Assembly (NCBI GenBank): GCA_016716535.1
Contig: JADJWD010000004.1
Location: 124,001 to 188,000, forward strand
Length of the DNA stretch: 64,000 nt
From: Betaproteobacteria bacterium
Lineage (GTDB): Bacteria > Pseudomonadota > Gammaproteobacteria > Burkholderiales > Burkholderiaceae_C
Reading direction: 5' to 3'
Below the pieces are notes generated by a model. That model was given only the letters and a program-made list of their open reading frames with translations. It did not search any database and was not told the origin of the DNA. A program made the translations under genes and the position numbers. Position 1 is the stretch's first letter. Every line of letters begins with the position of its first letter. Below, in pieces: positions 24,339-32,712 of the stretch.

Positions 24339-25814
24339 CTACGTCACATTCCGCGTCGGCGGCCATGCCGGCACCGGCATCGGCCGCATCGCACCGCGCT
24401 CGGGCCAGGCGCCGCTGGCGAAGCCCGGCCGGCCGGCCAACGAGCCGATCTGCAGCTCGCCCGCGGCGATGCGCACGCGCACCGCGCCGTGGCTGCGCTC
24501 GTACAGATCGGGGTGCGCGTCGAGGAACGCCTGCTGTTCCGCCTCGGGCAAGCCGGCCATGCCGTTGACGTAGTGGTGGCCGTTGCGCTCGACGTGCGTG
24601 ATGCCCAGCAGCGAGACGAGCGCCAGGTCCTGCTGCAGCGCGAGGCCGGCCTGGATCGTCAGGTCTTCGGCGCTCATCAGGAAGGCGCCTGAGCCCTGGG
24701 CCTGCCAGTGCGCGCAGCGCGCGCGGTTGATCAGCGATTTGTACAGGCCCTTGCACGTCTTCGACGACACGCCGGCGTAGCCCATCGCGCGGCCGCGCGG
24801 GAAGGCGTCGAGCGTGTCGTCGCTCTCGTCGATGATCACCGGCTTGCAGGCCGCGAGCGCACGCACGTCGGCGGCCAGCGCGGCGGCGCGCTTGATCGGC
24901 TGCTCGATGAAGACGACGCTCGCGGCCAGGCGCGCGAGGAGCGGCTCGGCCTCGATGCGCCGCCACAGCGCCAGCACACCGTCGACGCCGTCGTACTGCT
25001 CGTTGCCGTCGAGCGTGCTGTGGTACGGCACCGGCAGGCGGTCGAGCACGGCGGCGATCTGCACGAGGCGCTCGACGTCGGCCTCGACGTTGCCGCCGAC
25101 CTTCAACTTGAACCAGCGCTGGCCGTAGGCGGCGACGACCTCCTCCAGCGTCTCGGGCAGGCCGTCGCCGACGCGGGTGCCGGCCGCCTGGTCGGCGGCG
25201 ACGATCGGGTCGACGAGGCCGACCGTGTGGCGCGCGGCGATGCGCGGCGCGTGGCGAAGGCCCGCGAGGAAGGAGTCGAGGTCGAAGCCGGCGAGGTCTG
25301 TTGCCAGTGGTGCCACGGCCTCGTTCGACAAGCCGATGTCATTGGCCTGCACCAGCGCGTCGAACGACTGGCCGGTCGCACGGCCCAGCGCATCGAGCAC
25401 GGCCTTGTCGACGAGCGCCGGCCCGTAGCTCGCCACGAGCGGGTTCAGGCCGATCGCGGCGCCCTTTTCGATCTGCGCGCGGTAGTGCGCAGCGAACTGG
25501 CCGAACGCCGTGCGCGCCTCGCCGTCGAGATACAGCGAACGCGCCAGCGCGAGCGCGGCGCGCAGCTGCTCGAAGTTGTCTTCGTTGCTCAGCGCCGGGT
25601 TCTTGTCGAACCACTTCGGCGCCAGCAGCTCGGCGGCCATGCCTTCGCCGACCGCGGGCGCGGCACCGCCGGCCAGCCGGATGCGCACGTGCACAAACGC
25701 CTGCGGCGCCGCCGTCAGCGTGACGACGCCGAAGCGGAACGGCATGCGCAGCCGCACGTCACGCTCGAAGAAGTCGATCGACTCGATCGTGAAGCGCGGC
25801 GCGGCCCGGCTCAT
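24339..25814 (-). CDS. Enolase-superfamily enzyme (mandelate racemase/muconate lactonizing-like)
   Basis: 491-residue protein, about 100 longer than typical superfamily members. The barrel active site is readable: KLK with Lys236 and Lys238 on strand 2, metal ligands Asp269 (LDGNEQYD), Glu304 (FIEQP) and Asp329 or Glu330 (IIDESDD), and Lys352 (SSKTCKG) on strand 6. This is the Lys/Lys arrangement of the muconate-lactonizing group, whose members do dehydration, epimerization or cycloisomerization by abstracting a proton alpha to a carboxylate. It lies between an ABC ATPase and permease, so it likely acts on the imported acid. Reaction unknown. Confidence 0.82.
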   Translation of the reverse strand: MSRAAPRFTIESIDFFERDVRLRMPFRFGVVTLTAAPQAFVHVRIRLAGGAAPAVGEGMAAELLAPKWFDKNPALSNEDNFEQLRAALALARSLYLDGEARTAFGQFAAHYRAQIEKGAAIGLNPLVASYGPALVDKAVLDALGRATGQSFDALVQANDIGLSNEAVAPLATDLAGFDLDSFLAGLRHAPRIAARHTVGLVDPIVAADQAAGTRVGDGLPETLEEVVAAYGQRWFKLKVGGNVEADVERLVQIAAVLDRLPVPYHSTLDGNEQYDGVDGVLALWRRIEAEPLLARLAASVVFIEQPIKRAAALAADVRALAACKPVIIDESDDTLDAFPRGRAMGYAGVSSKTCKGLYKSLINRARCAHWQAQGSGAFLMSAEDLTIQAGLALQQDLALVSLLGITHVERNGHHYVNGMAGLPEAEQQAFLDAHPDLYERSHGAVRVRIAAGELQIGSLAGRPGFASGAWPERGAMRPMPVPAWPPTRNVT

Positions 25815-25825
25815 GCGCAGATCTC

Positions 25826-26593
25826 CTACTCCATGCCCAGCAGCTTGTAGATGCGCCGCGTGTAGACGCCGAAGGCCTCGTGCGTCTTCATGTCCAGCGT
25901 GCGCGGGTGCGGCAGCTCGATGGCGAAGTTGTCGGCCATGCGCGCCGGCCCGGCCGTCAGCACGACGACGCGCGTGCCGAGGAAGACCGCCTCGCTGATG
26001 CCGTGCGTGACGAAGACGATCGTCTTGCCGCTTTCCTTCCAGATGCGCAAGAGCTCGAGGTTCATCTTCTCGCGCGTCAGCGCGTCGAGTGCCCCGAACG
26101 GCTCGTCCATCAGCACGAGCTTGGGGTCGTGGATCAGCGCGCGCGCGATGGCGGCGCGCTGCTGCATGCCGCCGGAGAGTTCGTACGGGTACTTCTCCTC
26201 GTTGCCGGCCAGGCCCACCATCGCCATCAGCTCGCGGCCGCGCTCGCGCGCCTCGCGCATCGGCAGGCCCAGCAGTTCGGCCGGCAGCAGGATGTTCTCG
26301 AGGATGCGCCGCCACTTCAGCAACAGCGGCGCCTGGAACACCATGCCGATGTCGCGCTCGGGCGCGAACGGGTGCGTCGCCGAGCCGATCTTCACCTCGC
26401 CGCCGTCGTGCGGGTGCAGGCCGGCCAGCACCTTCAGCAGCGTGCTCTTGCCGCAGCCCGAAGGGCCGACCAGCGACACCAGCTCGCCGGGCATCACGTC
26501 GAAGGTGGCGTCGGACACCGCCAGGTGCTCCTGGCGGCCGCGCCGGTAGCTCTTGCGTACGCCGGCCAGGTGGATGAAGGGCTCGGGGGTCAT
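25826..26593 (-). CDS. ABC transporter ATP-binding protein (SsuB/TauB-like)
   Basis: 255-residue ATPase with Walker A GPSGCGKST, Q-loop VFQAPLLLKWR, signature LSGGMQQR, Walker B LVLMDEPFGALD and the switch histidine in VFVTHGISEAVFL. It is the only ATPase of this operon and must energise one or both permeases. The start at 26593 follows the permease stop by 31 bp. An upstream ATG at 26641 would overlap the permease and has no properly spaced ribosome-binding site, so it was not used. Confidence 0.92.
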   Translation of the reverse strand: MTPEPFIHLAGVRKSYRRGRQEHLAVSDATFDVMPGELVSLVGPSGCGKSTLLKVLAGLHPHDGGEVKIGSATHPFAPERDIGMVFQAPLLLKWRRILENILLPAELLGLPMREARERGRELMAMVGLAGNEEKYPYELSGGMQQRAAIARALIHDPKLVLMDEPFGALDALTREKMNLELLRIWKESGKTIVFVTHGISEAVFLGTRVVVLTAGPARMADNFAIELPHPRTLDMKTHEAFGVYTRRIYKLLGME

Positions 26594-26624
26594 TCGGAGG
26601 TTTGTGCGTCGTTCTTTTCGAGGC

Positions 26625-27386
26625 TCACGCGATGCGCGCATCCTTCGGCACGAGCCAGTGCTCGAGCGCCATCACGATGCCGTACAGCCCCACGCCGAGC
26701 AGCGTGATCAGGATGACGGCCATGAACATCGCCGGCGTGTCGAGCGTCACCTGCACCTGCAGCATCAGGTAGCCCAGGCCCCGGTCGGAACCGAGGAACT
26801 CGCCGACGATGGCGCCGGCCACCGCGAGGATCGCGCCGACCTTCATGCCCGAGAACACATACGGCAGCGCGCCGGGCAGCTGGATCTTGGTGAACGTCTG
26901 CCAGCGGCTGCCGCGCAGCGAGCGCACGAGGTCGAGCAGGTCGGGCTCGATCTCGCGCAGCCCGCGCGCGGTGGTCAGCAGGATCGGGAAGACGGCGATC
27001 GAGAAGGCGATCAGCGTGTTCGGCAGCACGCCGTACTTGAACCAGACGATGATCAGCGGCCCGAGCGCCACCTTGGGGATCATGTTCAGCGTGACGAGCA
27101 GCGGCAGCGCCAGCGCCTCGAGCAGCTTCGACCACGTGAAGGCCAGCGCCAGCAGCACGCCGACGACGAGCGCCAGGCCATAGCCGGCGAAGATCTCGGT
27201 GCCGGTGACGAGCGTGTTCTTCCACCAGTCGTAGTTGGGTTGGAGCAGCGCGCCGAAGGTGTCGGCCGGCGAAGGCATCACGAACTTCGGCACCTCGCCG
27301 AAGCGCACGAAGAGGTACCAGACGAGCAGGAGGCCGAGATGCGCCAGCACGCCAAGCGTGTAGTGGCCGAGGCGGGAGTCGAGCAT
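26625..27386 (-). CDS. ABC transporter permease (second copy in operon)
   Basis: 253-residue permease with six predicted helices and the ATPase-coupling motif EPDLLDLVRSLRGSRWQTFTKIQLPGALPYVFSGMKV (about residues 148-184). It is a clear paralogue of the permease at 23500, sharing VGEFxxSxRGLG and the EAA-type loop. It lies 42 bp after the aldolase-like gene. Because the divergent gene at 28610 encodes another substrate-binding protein, this copy may serve that protein while the 23500 copy serves the 22448 protein; the pairing is inference. Confidence 0.9.
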   Translation of the reverse strand: MLDSRLGHYTLGVLAHLGLLLVWYLFVRFGEVPKFVMPSPADTFGALLQPNYDWWKNTLVTGTEIFAGYGLALVVGVLLALAFTWSKLLEALALPLLVTLNMIPKVALGPLIIVWFKYGVLPNTLIAFSIAVFPILLTTARGLREIEPDLLDLVRSLRGSRWQTFTKIQLPGALPYVFSGMKVGAILAVAGAIVGEFLGSDRGLGYLMLQVQVTLDTPAMFMAVILITLLGVGLYGIVMALEHWLVPKDARIA

Positions 27387-27428
27387 CTGTCTTTCGGATC
27401 TTGTGACGGCAGCGCGCGGCGAGAAGCG

Positions 27429-28502
27429 TCAGCTCAACCAGCGCTCGAGGTTCGCGGCGACGAAGGCGTCGTCGGCGAGGTCGGCATGCTCACGGCACAC
27501 ACGCGTGATCTCGTCGGCCTGGCCGGGCGACAGCGTCTCGGCCGGGTCGAGGCACCAGATGCCTTCGAGCAGGCCCTGGCGCCGCAGCACCTCGTGGCAG
27601 CCGGGGATGCAGCCGGCGAAGCCGTTGGCCACGTCGAAGAAGGCGCTGTTGCAGTCGGTGACGCGCGAGTCCAGCGCCAGCAGTTCGGCGTCGATGCGCC
27701 CGCCTTGGGCCAGTGATTCCGCGGCGGCTTGCACACGCTGGTGCAGCGCCACCGCCGTCTTCGTCCACACGCTCCAGTGGCCGAGCAGGCCGCCGCGGAT
27801 GCGCACGGTGACTTGCTCGTCACCGCGCTTCACGGCAAACGGCTGCAGCAGGTCGAGCACGATGTGGTCATCGTTGCCGGTGTACAGCGTCACGCGCTCT
27901 TCGGCGCGCGCGGCGACGACGCCGCGCACCACGTCGAGTGTCTTGTAGCGGTCGAACGGCGCGATCTTGATCGCGACGACGTTGTCGATGGCGGCGAAGC
28001 GCTGCCAGAAGACCGCCGGCAACGCGACGCCGCCGACCGCCGTCTGCAGGTAGAAGCCGACGAGCGGCATCACGGCGGCCACGGCGCGGCAGTGTTCGAT
28101 GAGCTCGTCGATCGACGCGCCCCGCATCGCCGCCAGCGACAGCATGCCGGCGTGGTAGCCCTCGCCGAGCGCGACCTGCGCCTCGGCCACCGCCTGCGCG
28201 GTGCGGCCGGCGAGCCCGGCGATCATGACCACGGGGCGCGCAGGACGACACCACTCGCGCACCGTTTGCATCGCTGTCGCCAGCACCGGCTGGTACAGGC
28301 CGCGTTCGCGGATCGCGAACTGCGTGGAGTGCACGCCGACCGCGAGACCGCCGGCGCCGGCATCGAGGTAGTAGCGGGCCAGCGCGCGCTGGCGCCGGGG
28401 GTCGAAGCGACGTTGCGCGTCCAGCGCCAGCGGGTGGGCCGGGATGACGGTGCCGCGGCGCAGTTCGGCGAGGACGGTGGCGGGCAGCGCGGACCAGTGC
28501 AT
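27429..28502 (-). CDS. Dihydrodipicolinate synthase/N-acetylneuraminate lyase-family aldolase-like protein
   Basis: 357-residue TIM-barrel protein. Lys179 in VVAIKIAPFDRYK is in the position of the Schiff-base lysine of DapA/NanA, and Tyr151 in VGFYLQTAVGG corresponds to the catalytic tyrosine strand, though the usual YNxP reads YLQT. The barrel opening VIPAHPLALD replaces the common TPF motif, and a C-terminal extension of about 60 residues is present. The overall pattern supports pyruvate- or 2-oxoacid-linked aldol cleavage or hydration, but motif drift makes the exact reaction uncertain. First gene of the leftward operon. An ATG at 28502 is preferred over an in-frame TTG at 28514. Confidence 0.75.
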   Translation of the reverse strand: MHWSALPATVLAELRRGTVIPAHPLALDAQRRFDPRRQRALARYYLDAGAGGLAVGVHSTQFAIRERGLYQPVLATAMQTVREWCRPARPVVMIAGLAGRTAQAVAEAQVALGEGYHAGMLSLAAMRGASIDELIEHCRAVAAVMPLVGFYLQTAVGGVALPAVFWQRFAAIDNVVAIKIAPFDRYKTLDVVRGVVAARAEERVTLYTGNDDHIVLDLLQPFAVKRGDEQVTVRIRGGLLGHWSVWTKTAVALHQRVQAAAESLAQGGRIDAELLALDSRVTDCNSAFFDVANGFAGCIPGCHEVLRRQGLLEGIWCLDPAETLSPGQADEITRVCREHADLADDAFVAANLERWLS

Positions 28503-28540
28503 CAGGGTTTCCAAGGACGCCGCGTCCGCTGTGGCCGGCG

Positions 28541-28567
28541 TTGGCGGGCAACGCCCACTCGTATACT
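28541..28567 (+). promoter_or_regulatory. Probable promoter of the substrate-binding protein gene at 28610
   Basis: TTGGCG (28541-28546), a 15-bp spacer, and TATACT (28562-28567) form a sigma70-like promoter. The expected start point near 28575 lies directly before operator site C. Confidence 0.5.
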
Positions 28568-28577
28568 GGTTTCACAA

Positions 28578-28593
28578 ATCACTGGCTGGTGAA
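28578..28593. promoter_or_regulatory. Putative TetR operator, site C
   Basis: ATCACTGGCTGGTGAA matches the consensus TTCACTGTCCGGTGAA at 13 of 16 positions. It ends 16 bp before the substrate-binding protein start and overlaps the likely transcription start, fitting repression. Confidence 0.6.
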
Positions 28594-28609
28594 TTTACAG
28601 GAGCCCCCC

Positions 28610-29605
28610 ATGATGTTCAAGCAGCTCTTCACCGGTGCCGCGCTGGCGACGCTCGTGTTCGGCGCCTCCGTCGCGCACGCGCAGACGAAGGTCGAGTTCA
28701 TCCTCAACTGGGTGCCCGGCGGCGACCACGCGCCGTACTACTACGCGAAGGCGCAAGGGTGGTACGCGAAGGAGGGCATCGACCTGGCGCTCGAGCCCGG
28801 CAAGGGCTCGGCGCTCGCGACGCAGCGCGTCGGCGCCGGCGCCACGCCGATCGGCCTGGCGGACATGGGCGGCGTGCTCGTCGCCAAGGGCAAGGGCGCC
28901 GACACGGTGGCCGTGTTCAACGTCTACGCCAACTCGCCGCAGGGCATGTACTGGCTGAAGAGCTCGGGCATCAAGGGCGTGAAGGACTTCGTCGGCAAGA
29001 AGATCGGCAACCCAGCCGCCGACGGCGCACGCGTGATGTGGCCGGCGCTCGCCAAGGCCAACGGCATCGACCCGAAGAGCGTCACCTGGGTCAACATCGA
29101 CGCCAACGCCAAGCTGGCGGCGCTGAAGGCCAAGTCGATCGACGTGACGACGTCGTTCTTCAACATCCACCACATCTTCCAGCGCGAGCTGGGTGACGAC
29201 ATGGGCTTCCTCGCCTGGCGCGACGCGGGCCTGAACCCCTACGGCAACTCGGTCATCGTCAACGCCAAGTTCCTGGAGGCGAACAAGCCGCTCGTCGCGA
29301 AGTTCGTGCAGGTCACGCAGCGCGCCTTCGCCGCCTGCGTGAAGGAGCCCAAGCCCTGCGTGCAGGCGCTCGTCGACGCCAACGGCGCGCTCAAGCTCGA
29401 CAACGAGATGGAGAACTGGGCGCTCGTCGAGAAGCTGATGAGCGACAAGTTCTCGCGCGAGGTGGCGCTGGGCATCCACGACGACGCGCGCATGAAGGCC
29501 GACTACGAACTGGTCCGCGAGTACATCGGCCTGGACAAGGCGTTCGACGTGCGCAGCACGTACACGAACGAGTTCCTCGATCGGTCGATCAGGATGACGA
29601 AGTAG
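28610..29605 (+). CDS. ABC transporter substrate-binding protein (NMT1/THI5-like)
   Basis: 331 residues with a Sec signal peptide cleaved after VAHA (about residue 24). The mature start KVEFILNWVPGGDHAPYYYAKAQGWYAKEGIDLAL and GVKDFVGKKIGNPAADGARVMWPALAK are typical of the NMT1/THI5/SsuA group, and residues 30-70 resemble those of pyrimidine- and sulfonate-binding members. It stands alone and divergent from the aldolase-permease-ATPase operon, sharing a 107-bp control region with a palindromic operator, so both sides are probably co-regulated. A GGAG lies 7 bp before tandem ATGs; the first was used. The gene's 3' end overlaps the convergent SRPBCC gene by 17 bp. Confidence 0.88.
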   Translation: MMFKQLFTGAALATLVFGASVAHAQTKVEFILNWVPGGDHAPYYYAKAQGWYAKEGIDLALEPGKGSALATQRVGAGATPIGLADMGGVLVAKGKGADTVAVFNVYANSPQGMYWLKSSGIKGVKDFVGKKIGNPAADGARVMWPALAKANGIDPKSVTWVNIDANAKLAALKAKSIDVTTSFFNIHHIFQRELGDDMGFLAWRDAGLNPYGNSVIVNAKFLEANKPLVAKFVQVTQRAFAACVKEPKPCVQALVDANGALKLDNEMENWALVEKLMSDKFSREVALGIHDDARMKADYELVREYIGLDKAFDVRSTYTNEFLDRSIRMTK

Positions 29606-30062
29606 CCGGCGGGCCGGCGCTGCCGCCGGCCGCCGCCGCCCGGAAGCGCTCGGTCAGCGTCAGCCCGAACTGCGCCGCGCGTTCACGCGCGCGGCGCTCG
29701 AAGAGGCGGTCGACCACCGGCTTCAGCGGCCCGGCGCCGCTGACCTCGACGACGCCGGTCATCTCGCAGCCCTCGCCGTTCGCCTGCAGCGTGACGCGGA
29801 AGGCCATCGTCAGGTGCTCGGCGGCGGCGCGCGCCGCCAGCAGGTACGGCGCGTGCTCCTCGTCGATCTGCGCGCGCAGCGCCACCGTCAGCGGCACGAC
29901 GCCGATCTTCTCGGTGACGGTGAGATCGGCCGTGCGCTCGTCGACCAGCAGCACACGCTCGACGCCGGGGATGCACGCACACAGCGCCTCGAAGTCGCGG
30001 ATGAAGCCCCACACCGCGAGCGGCGGCGCGCCGACCTGGTAACTCGCTTCGTGACGCGGCAT
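29589..30062 (-). CDS. SRPBCC/CoxG-like protein
   Basis: 157-residue START/Bet v1-like fold protein of the carbon-monoxide-dehydrogenase subunit G type: YQVGAPPLAVWGFIRDFEALCACIPGVERV at residues 8-37, LTVTEKIGVVPLTVALRAQI, and a terminal helix LKPVVDRLFERRARERAAQFG. CoxG is a membrane-recruitment factor for molybdenum hydroxylases. Here it is about 19 kb from the molybdenum hydroxylase genes of this window and next to an FAD oxidoreductase, so a functional link is possible but unproven. It lies 51 bp after the oxidoreductase stop and is probably cotranscribed with it. Confidence 0.75.
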   Translation of the reverse strand: MPRHEASYQVGAPPLAVWGFIRDFEALCACIPGVERVLLVDERTADLTVTEKIGVVPLTVALRAQIDEEHAPYLLAARAAAEHLTMAFRVTLQANGEGCEMTGVVEVSGAGPLKPVVDRLFERRARERAAQFGLTLTERFRAAAAGGSAGPPATSSS

Positions 30063-30113
30063 GTGGCCTCCGACCGGGTTCGCTCGCCGCTCCTCGCCGC
30101 CCCTCGTCGCGCT

Positions 30114-31682
30114 TCAGTCCCACCAGCGCGCGAGCGCGAAGTCCTCGGCGATGACGCCGGCCGCGTTGTGCCCGGCTCCGGCGTGCACGCCGCCGCCGGG
30201 GTGGCAGTAGCCGCCGCACATGTACAGGCCCTCGATCGGCGAGCGGTAGCCCGACCAGCCGGCGAACGGCCTGAACCAGCCCATCTGGTCGGGCGACATG
30301 TCACCGACGACATCGACGCCGCGCACGAGGTTGTCGTTGTTGCGCTCGGTGTCGCCCGGGTCCTGGATCTTCATGCCGAGGATCTTGTCCGGCGTGATGT
30401 TGGGCGCGTAGCCACGCCAGAGGTCCAGCAGGTGCGCCGCGTACTCGTCGCGGATCGCGCGCCAGCCGTCGGCACCCTGCCCGCCCACGTCGTACGGCGC
30501 GTATTGCCACACCACCGCGGTGTGACGGCCGGGCGGTGCCTGCGTCGGATCGAACAGCGTCGGCAGCGTGATCTGCAGCATCGGCTCGCGCGGCGGGCGG
30601 CCGGCAGCGATGTCCTGGTAGGCGCGCACCTGATCGTCCATCGTCGCGCCGAACATCTCCTGGCTGAAGGCGCGGTTCACCTCGGGCTGCTGCGCGCCGG
30701 CGCGGTAGCGCGGCGGCTCGGCCAGCGCCAGGTGCAGCACGAAGAGTGAACGGCCGTCGGAGTGGTAGCGCCGCACGCGCGTCGCGAACTCGGCGCTCAG
30801 GTGCTCCTCGCCAACGAGCTTCAGGAAGCTCGCCTTCGGCTCGAGGTTGGTGACGACGGCCTTGCTTGCTTCGAGCTTCTCGCCGCCCGCCAGCTCGACG
30901 CCGGTGGCGCGTTTTCCCTTCATCACGATGCGCCGCACCTCGGCGCCGGTGCGCACGACGGCGCCGTGCGCCTCGGCAGCGCGGCGCAGGCCCTCGGCGA
31001 GCTGCTGCGATCCGCCTTCGCAGATCGGCGCCTCGGCCTTCAGCACGCGGAAGAGCGCCAGCCACCCTTGGCCGAAGCTGTCCGGCGCGAAGCCGAGCAC
31101 CGTCAGCCGCGCGAGGAAGTGCACCTTGACTTCCTCGCACTCGAAGAGTTCGTCGAGCAACTGCACCGGCGTGCTCGCCTGCCATTGCAGCAGCGTGCGG
31201 CCTTCGGGCGATTTCTCGAGTTGAGCGGTCTGCAGCGAAGGCGCCAGCGGCGGCGAGTACATCAGCGGCAGGTACGTCGTGTCGATGAACTCGCCATAGT
31301 CGGCGACGAGCTGCGTGAAGGTGCGCGCGTCGCGCGCCGAGAAGCGGGCGATCTCGGCGGCCATGCGCGAGGGTTCGCGGTGCATCACGAGGCTGCGGTG
31401 GTCGGGGAAGATCGTGCCGCGCAGCACTTCGGGGTAGATGTAGCGCACGCCGTGGCGGTCGAGCTCCAACTCGCGGTACACCGGGCCGGTGGGGATGTGC
31501 GTGTGCACGACCGAGCAGATGTTGTGCAGGTAACCGGGCAGCGTCGCCGCCTCGGTGTGGCAGCCGCCGCCGATGCGTTGGCTGCGTTCGAGCACCTGCA
31601 CCGAGGCGCCGGCGCGCGCGAGGTAGGCGGCACAGGCGAGTGCGTGATGGCCGGCGCCGACGATGATGAAGTCGGGGTTCAA
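30114..31682 (-). CDS. FAD-dependent oxidoreductase (phytoene desaturase/CrtI-like family)
   Basis: 522-residue flavoprotein. The dinucleotide-binding motif is DFIIVGAGHHALACAAYLARAG (residues 4-25), followed by VLERSQRIGGGCHTE, the GG-doublet typical of the amine-oxidase/CrtI clan. A C-terminal FAD motif includes GLYMCGGYCHPGGGVHAGAGHNAAGVI near residues 487-513. Members range from carotenoid desaturases to retinol saturase-like and uncharacterised oxidases. No carotenoid genes are near, so a different substrate is likely. It is transcribed toward the SRPBCC gene. Confidence 0.82.
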   Translation of the reverse strand: MNPDFIIVGAGHHALACAAYLARAGASVQVLERSQRIGGGCHTEAATLPGYLHNICSVVHTHIPTGPVYRELELDRHGVRYIYPEVLRGTIFPDHRSLVMHREPSRMAAEIARFSARDARTFTQLVADYGEFIDTTYLPLMYSPPLAPSLQTAQLEKSPEGRTLLQWQASTPVQLLDELFECEEVKVHFLARLTVLGFAPDSFGQGWLALFRVLKAEAPICEGGSQQLAEGLRRAAEAHGAVVRTGAEVRRIVMKGKRATGVELAGGEKLEASKAVVTNLEPKASFLKLVGEEHLSAEFATRVRRYHSDGRSLFVLHLALAEPPRYRAGAQQPEVNRAFSQEMFGATMDDQVRAYQDIAAGRPPREPMLQITLPTLFDPTQAPPGRHTAVVWQYAPYDVGGQGADGWRAIRDEYAAHLLDLWRGYAPNITPDKILGMKIQDPGDTERNNDNLVRGVDVVGDMSPDQMGWFRPFAGWSGYRSPIEGLYMCGGYCHPGGGVHAGAGHNAAGVIAEDFALARWWD

Positions 31683-31749
31683 AGGGGCCTCTCTCGTTTC
31701 GATGCGGGGTTGTGCTTGCGCCTGCAGGACCGTGAAGCGCCGCCGCGGG

Positions 31750-32712
31750 TCAACCCAGTTCGGGGCCGGCCGGCATCATGATGCGCGCAGCGTCGCCCGG
31801 CGGCGCGTCGGCGCCGAGCACCATGCGCGTGAACGGCCGCTCGGCGGTGAAGCTGTGTTGACGCAACCACTTCGCGACGGTGGCGCGGCCGTCGTGCAGG
31901 TCGGCGATGACATCGAGGCCACGCTGCGCGGCAAGCGCGGCCACCGCGGGGAAGGCGGCGTCGAGCAGCGCGCAGGCGGTGGCTTCGTCGTCGGCAACGA
32001 GGGGGCCGAGTTGCAGCGCCGTGCGGCCGTCGCGGCCGAGGAGGAAGGCCCGGAGGTGATCGCTGTCGGCGACGGTCCAGGCGGCTTCGGGCAGGCGTTC
32101 GGCGAGTTGTCGGAGCAACGCGGTGCGGTCGGCGCCGAAGGCAGGAGGGTCGAGGTGAGCGATGCCAGGCCAGTCGGTAGCGGCCAAGGGACGTACGGTC
32201 GCGACAGGCGGAGCAGCCGCGACGGTGGCATCGGATGCGTTGCTCGCCGCCCGCCGGCGCCAGCGCGTGAACGCCCAGCCCTCGACGAACCCCAGCTTCG
32301 AATACACCGGCCGCCCCGCCGGCGTCGCGTCGAGGACCGGCTTCAGCCCCGCCGCTGCGAGGTCATCGATCGCGATGCGCAGCAGCCGCTGCGCGAAGCC
32401 GCGCCCGCGCCACTCGGGCAGCACCAGCACCATGCTGATCCAAGCGAAGCGGCCGCTCGCCGCCTGTTCCGCCACTCGGCCCGTCGCGACGTCCTCTCGA
32501 TAAGGCAACACCAGCGTCGAAGCCACCAGCGTCTCGCCGCACCGCACCCCCCACCCGCGCCCGAGCGCCAGCATCGCGCGCCAGTCGGCCTCGTTTTGGT
32601 TCCAGTGCGCGGCCGTCGACAGCGTCAGCCACTCGGCGGCCGTCGCTTCGGTCGCCAGGTCGACGAGGCGCGTGCCGTCGCCGCCTCGAGGCGAATCAAT
32701 ACTTGCCGTCAC
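31750..32712 (-). CDS. Tandem-GNAT acetyltransferase
   Basis: 320-residue protein with two GNAT halves. The N-terminal half has ISMVLVLPEWRGRGFAQRLLRIAI (about residues 92-115), a good acetyl-CoA loop (RGRGFA). The C-terminal half (about 165-315) is a degenerate GNAT without a clear RxxGxG motif. The start is GTG at 32712, overlapping the upstream epimerase gene by 17 bp, so the genes are coupled. Substrate unknown. It is the third gene of the MetE-like/epimerase leftward operon and the last of that transcript by spacing. Confidence 0.8.
   Translation of the reverse strand: MTASIDSPRGGDGTRLVDLATEATAAEWLTLSTAAHWNQNEADWRAMLALGRGWGVRCGETLVASTLVLPYREDVATGRVAEQAASGRFAWISMVLVLPEWRGRGFAQRLLRIAIDDLAAAGLKPVLDATPAGRPVYSKLGFVEGWAFTRWRRRAASNASDATVAAAPPVATVRPLAATDWPGIAHLDPPAFGADRTALLRQLAERLPEAAWTVADSDHLRAFLLGRDGRTALQLGPLVADDEATACALLDAAFPAVAALAAQRGLDVIADLHDGRATVAKWLRQHSFTAERPFTRMVLGADAPPGDAARIMMPAGPELG

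Noticed and set aside
26594..26641. Upstream ATG at 26641 as the ATPase start
   Set aside because: The GAAGG sequence abuts the ATG with no spacer and the start would overlap the permease gene by 17 bp; the family begins near 26593.
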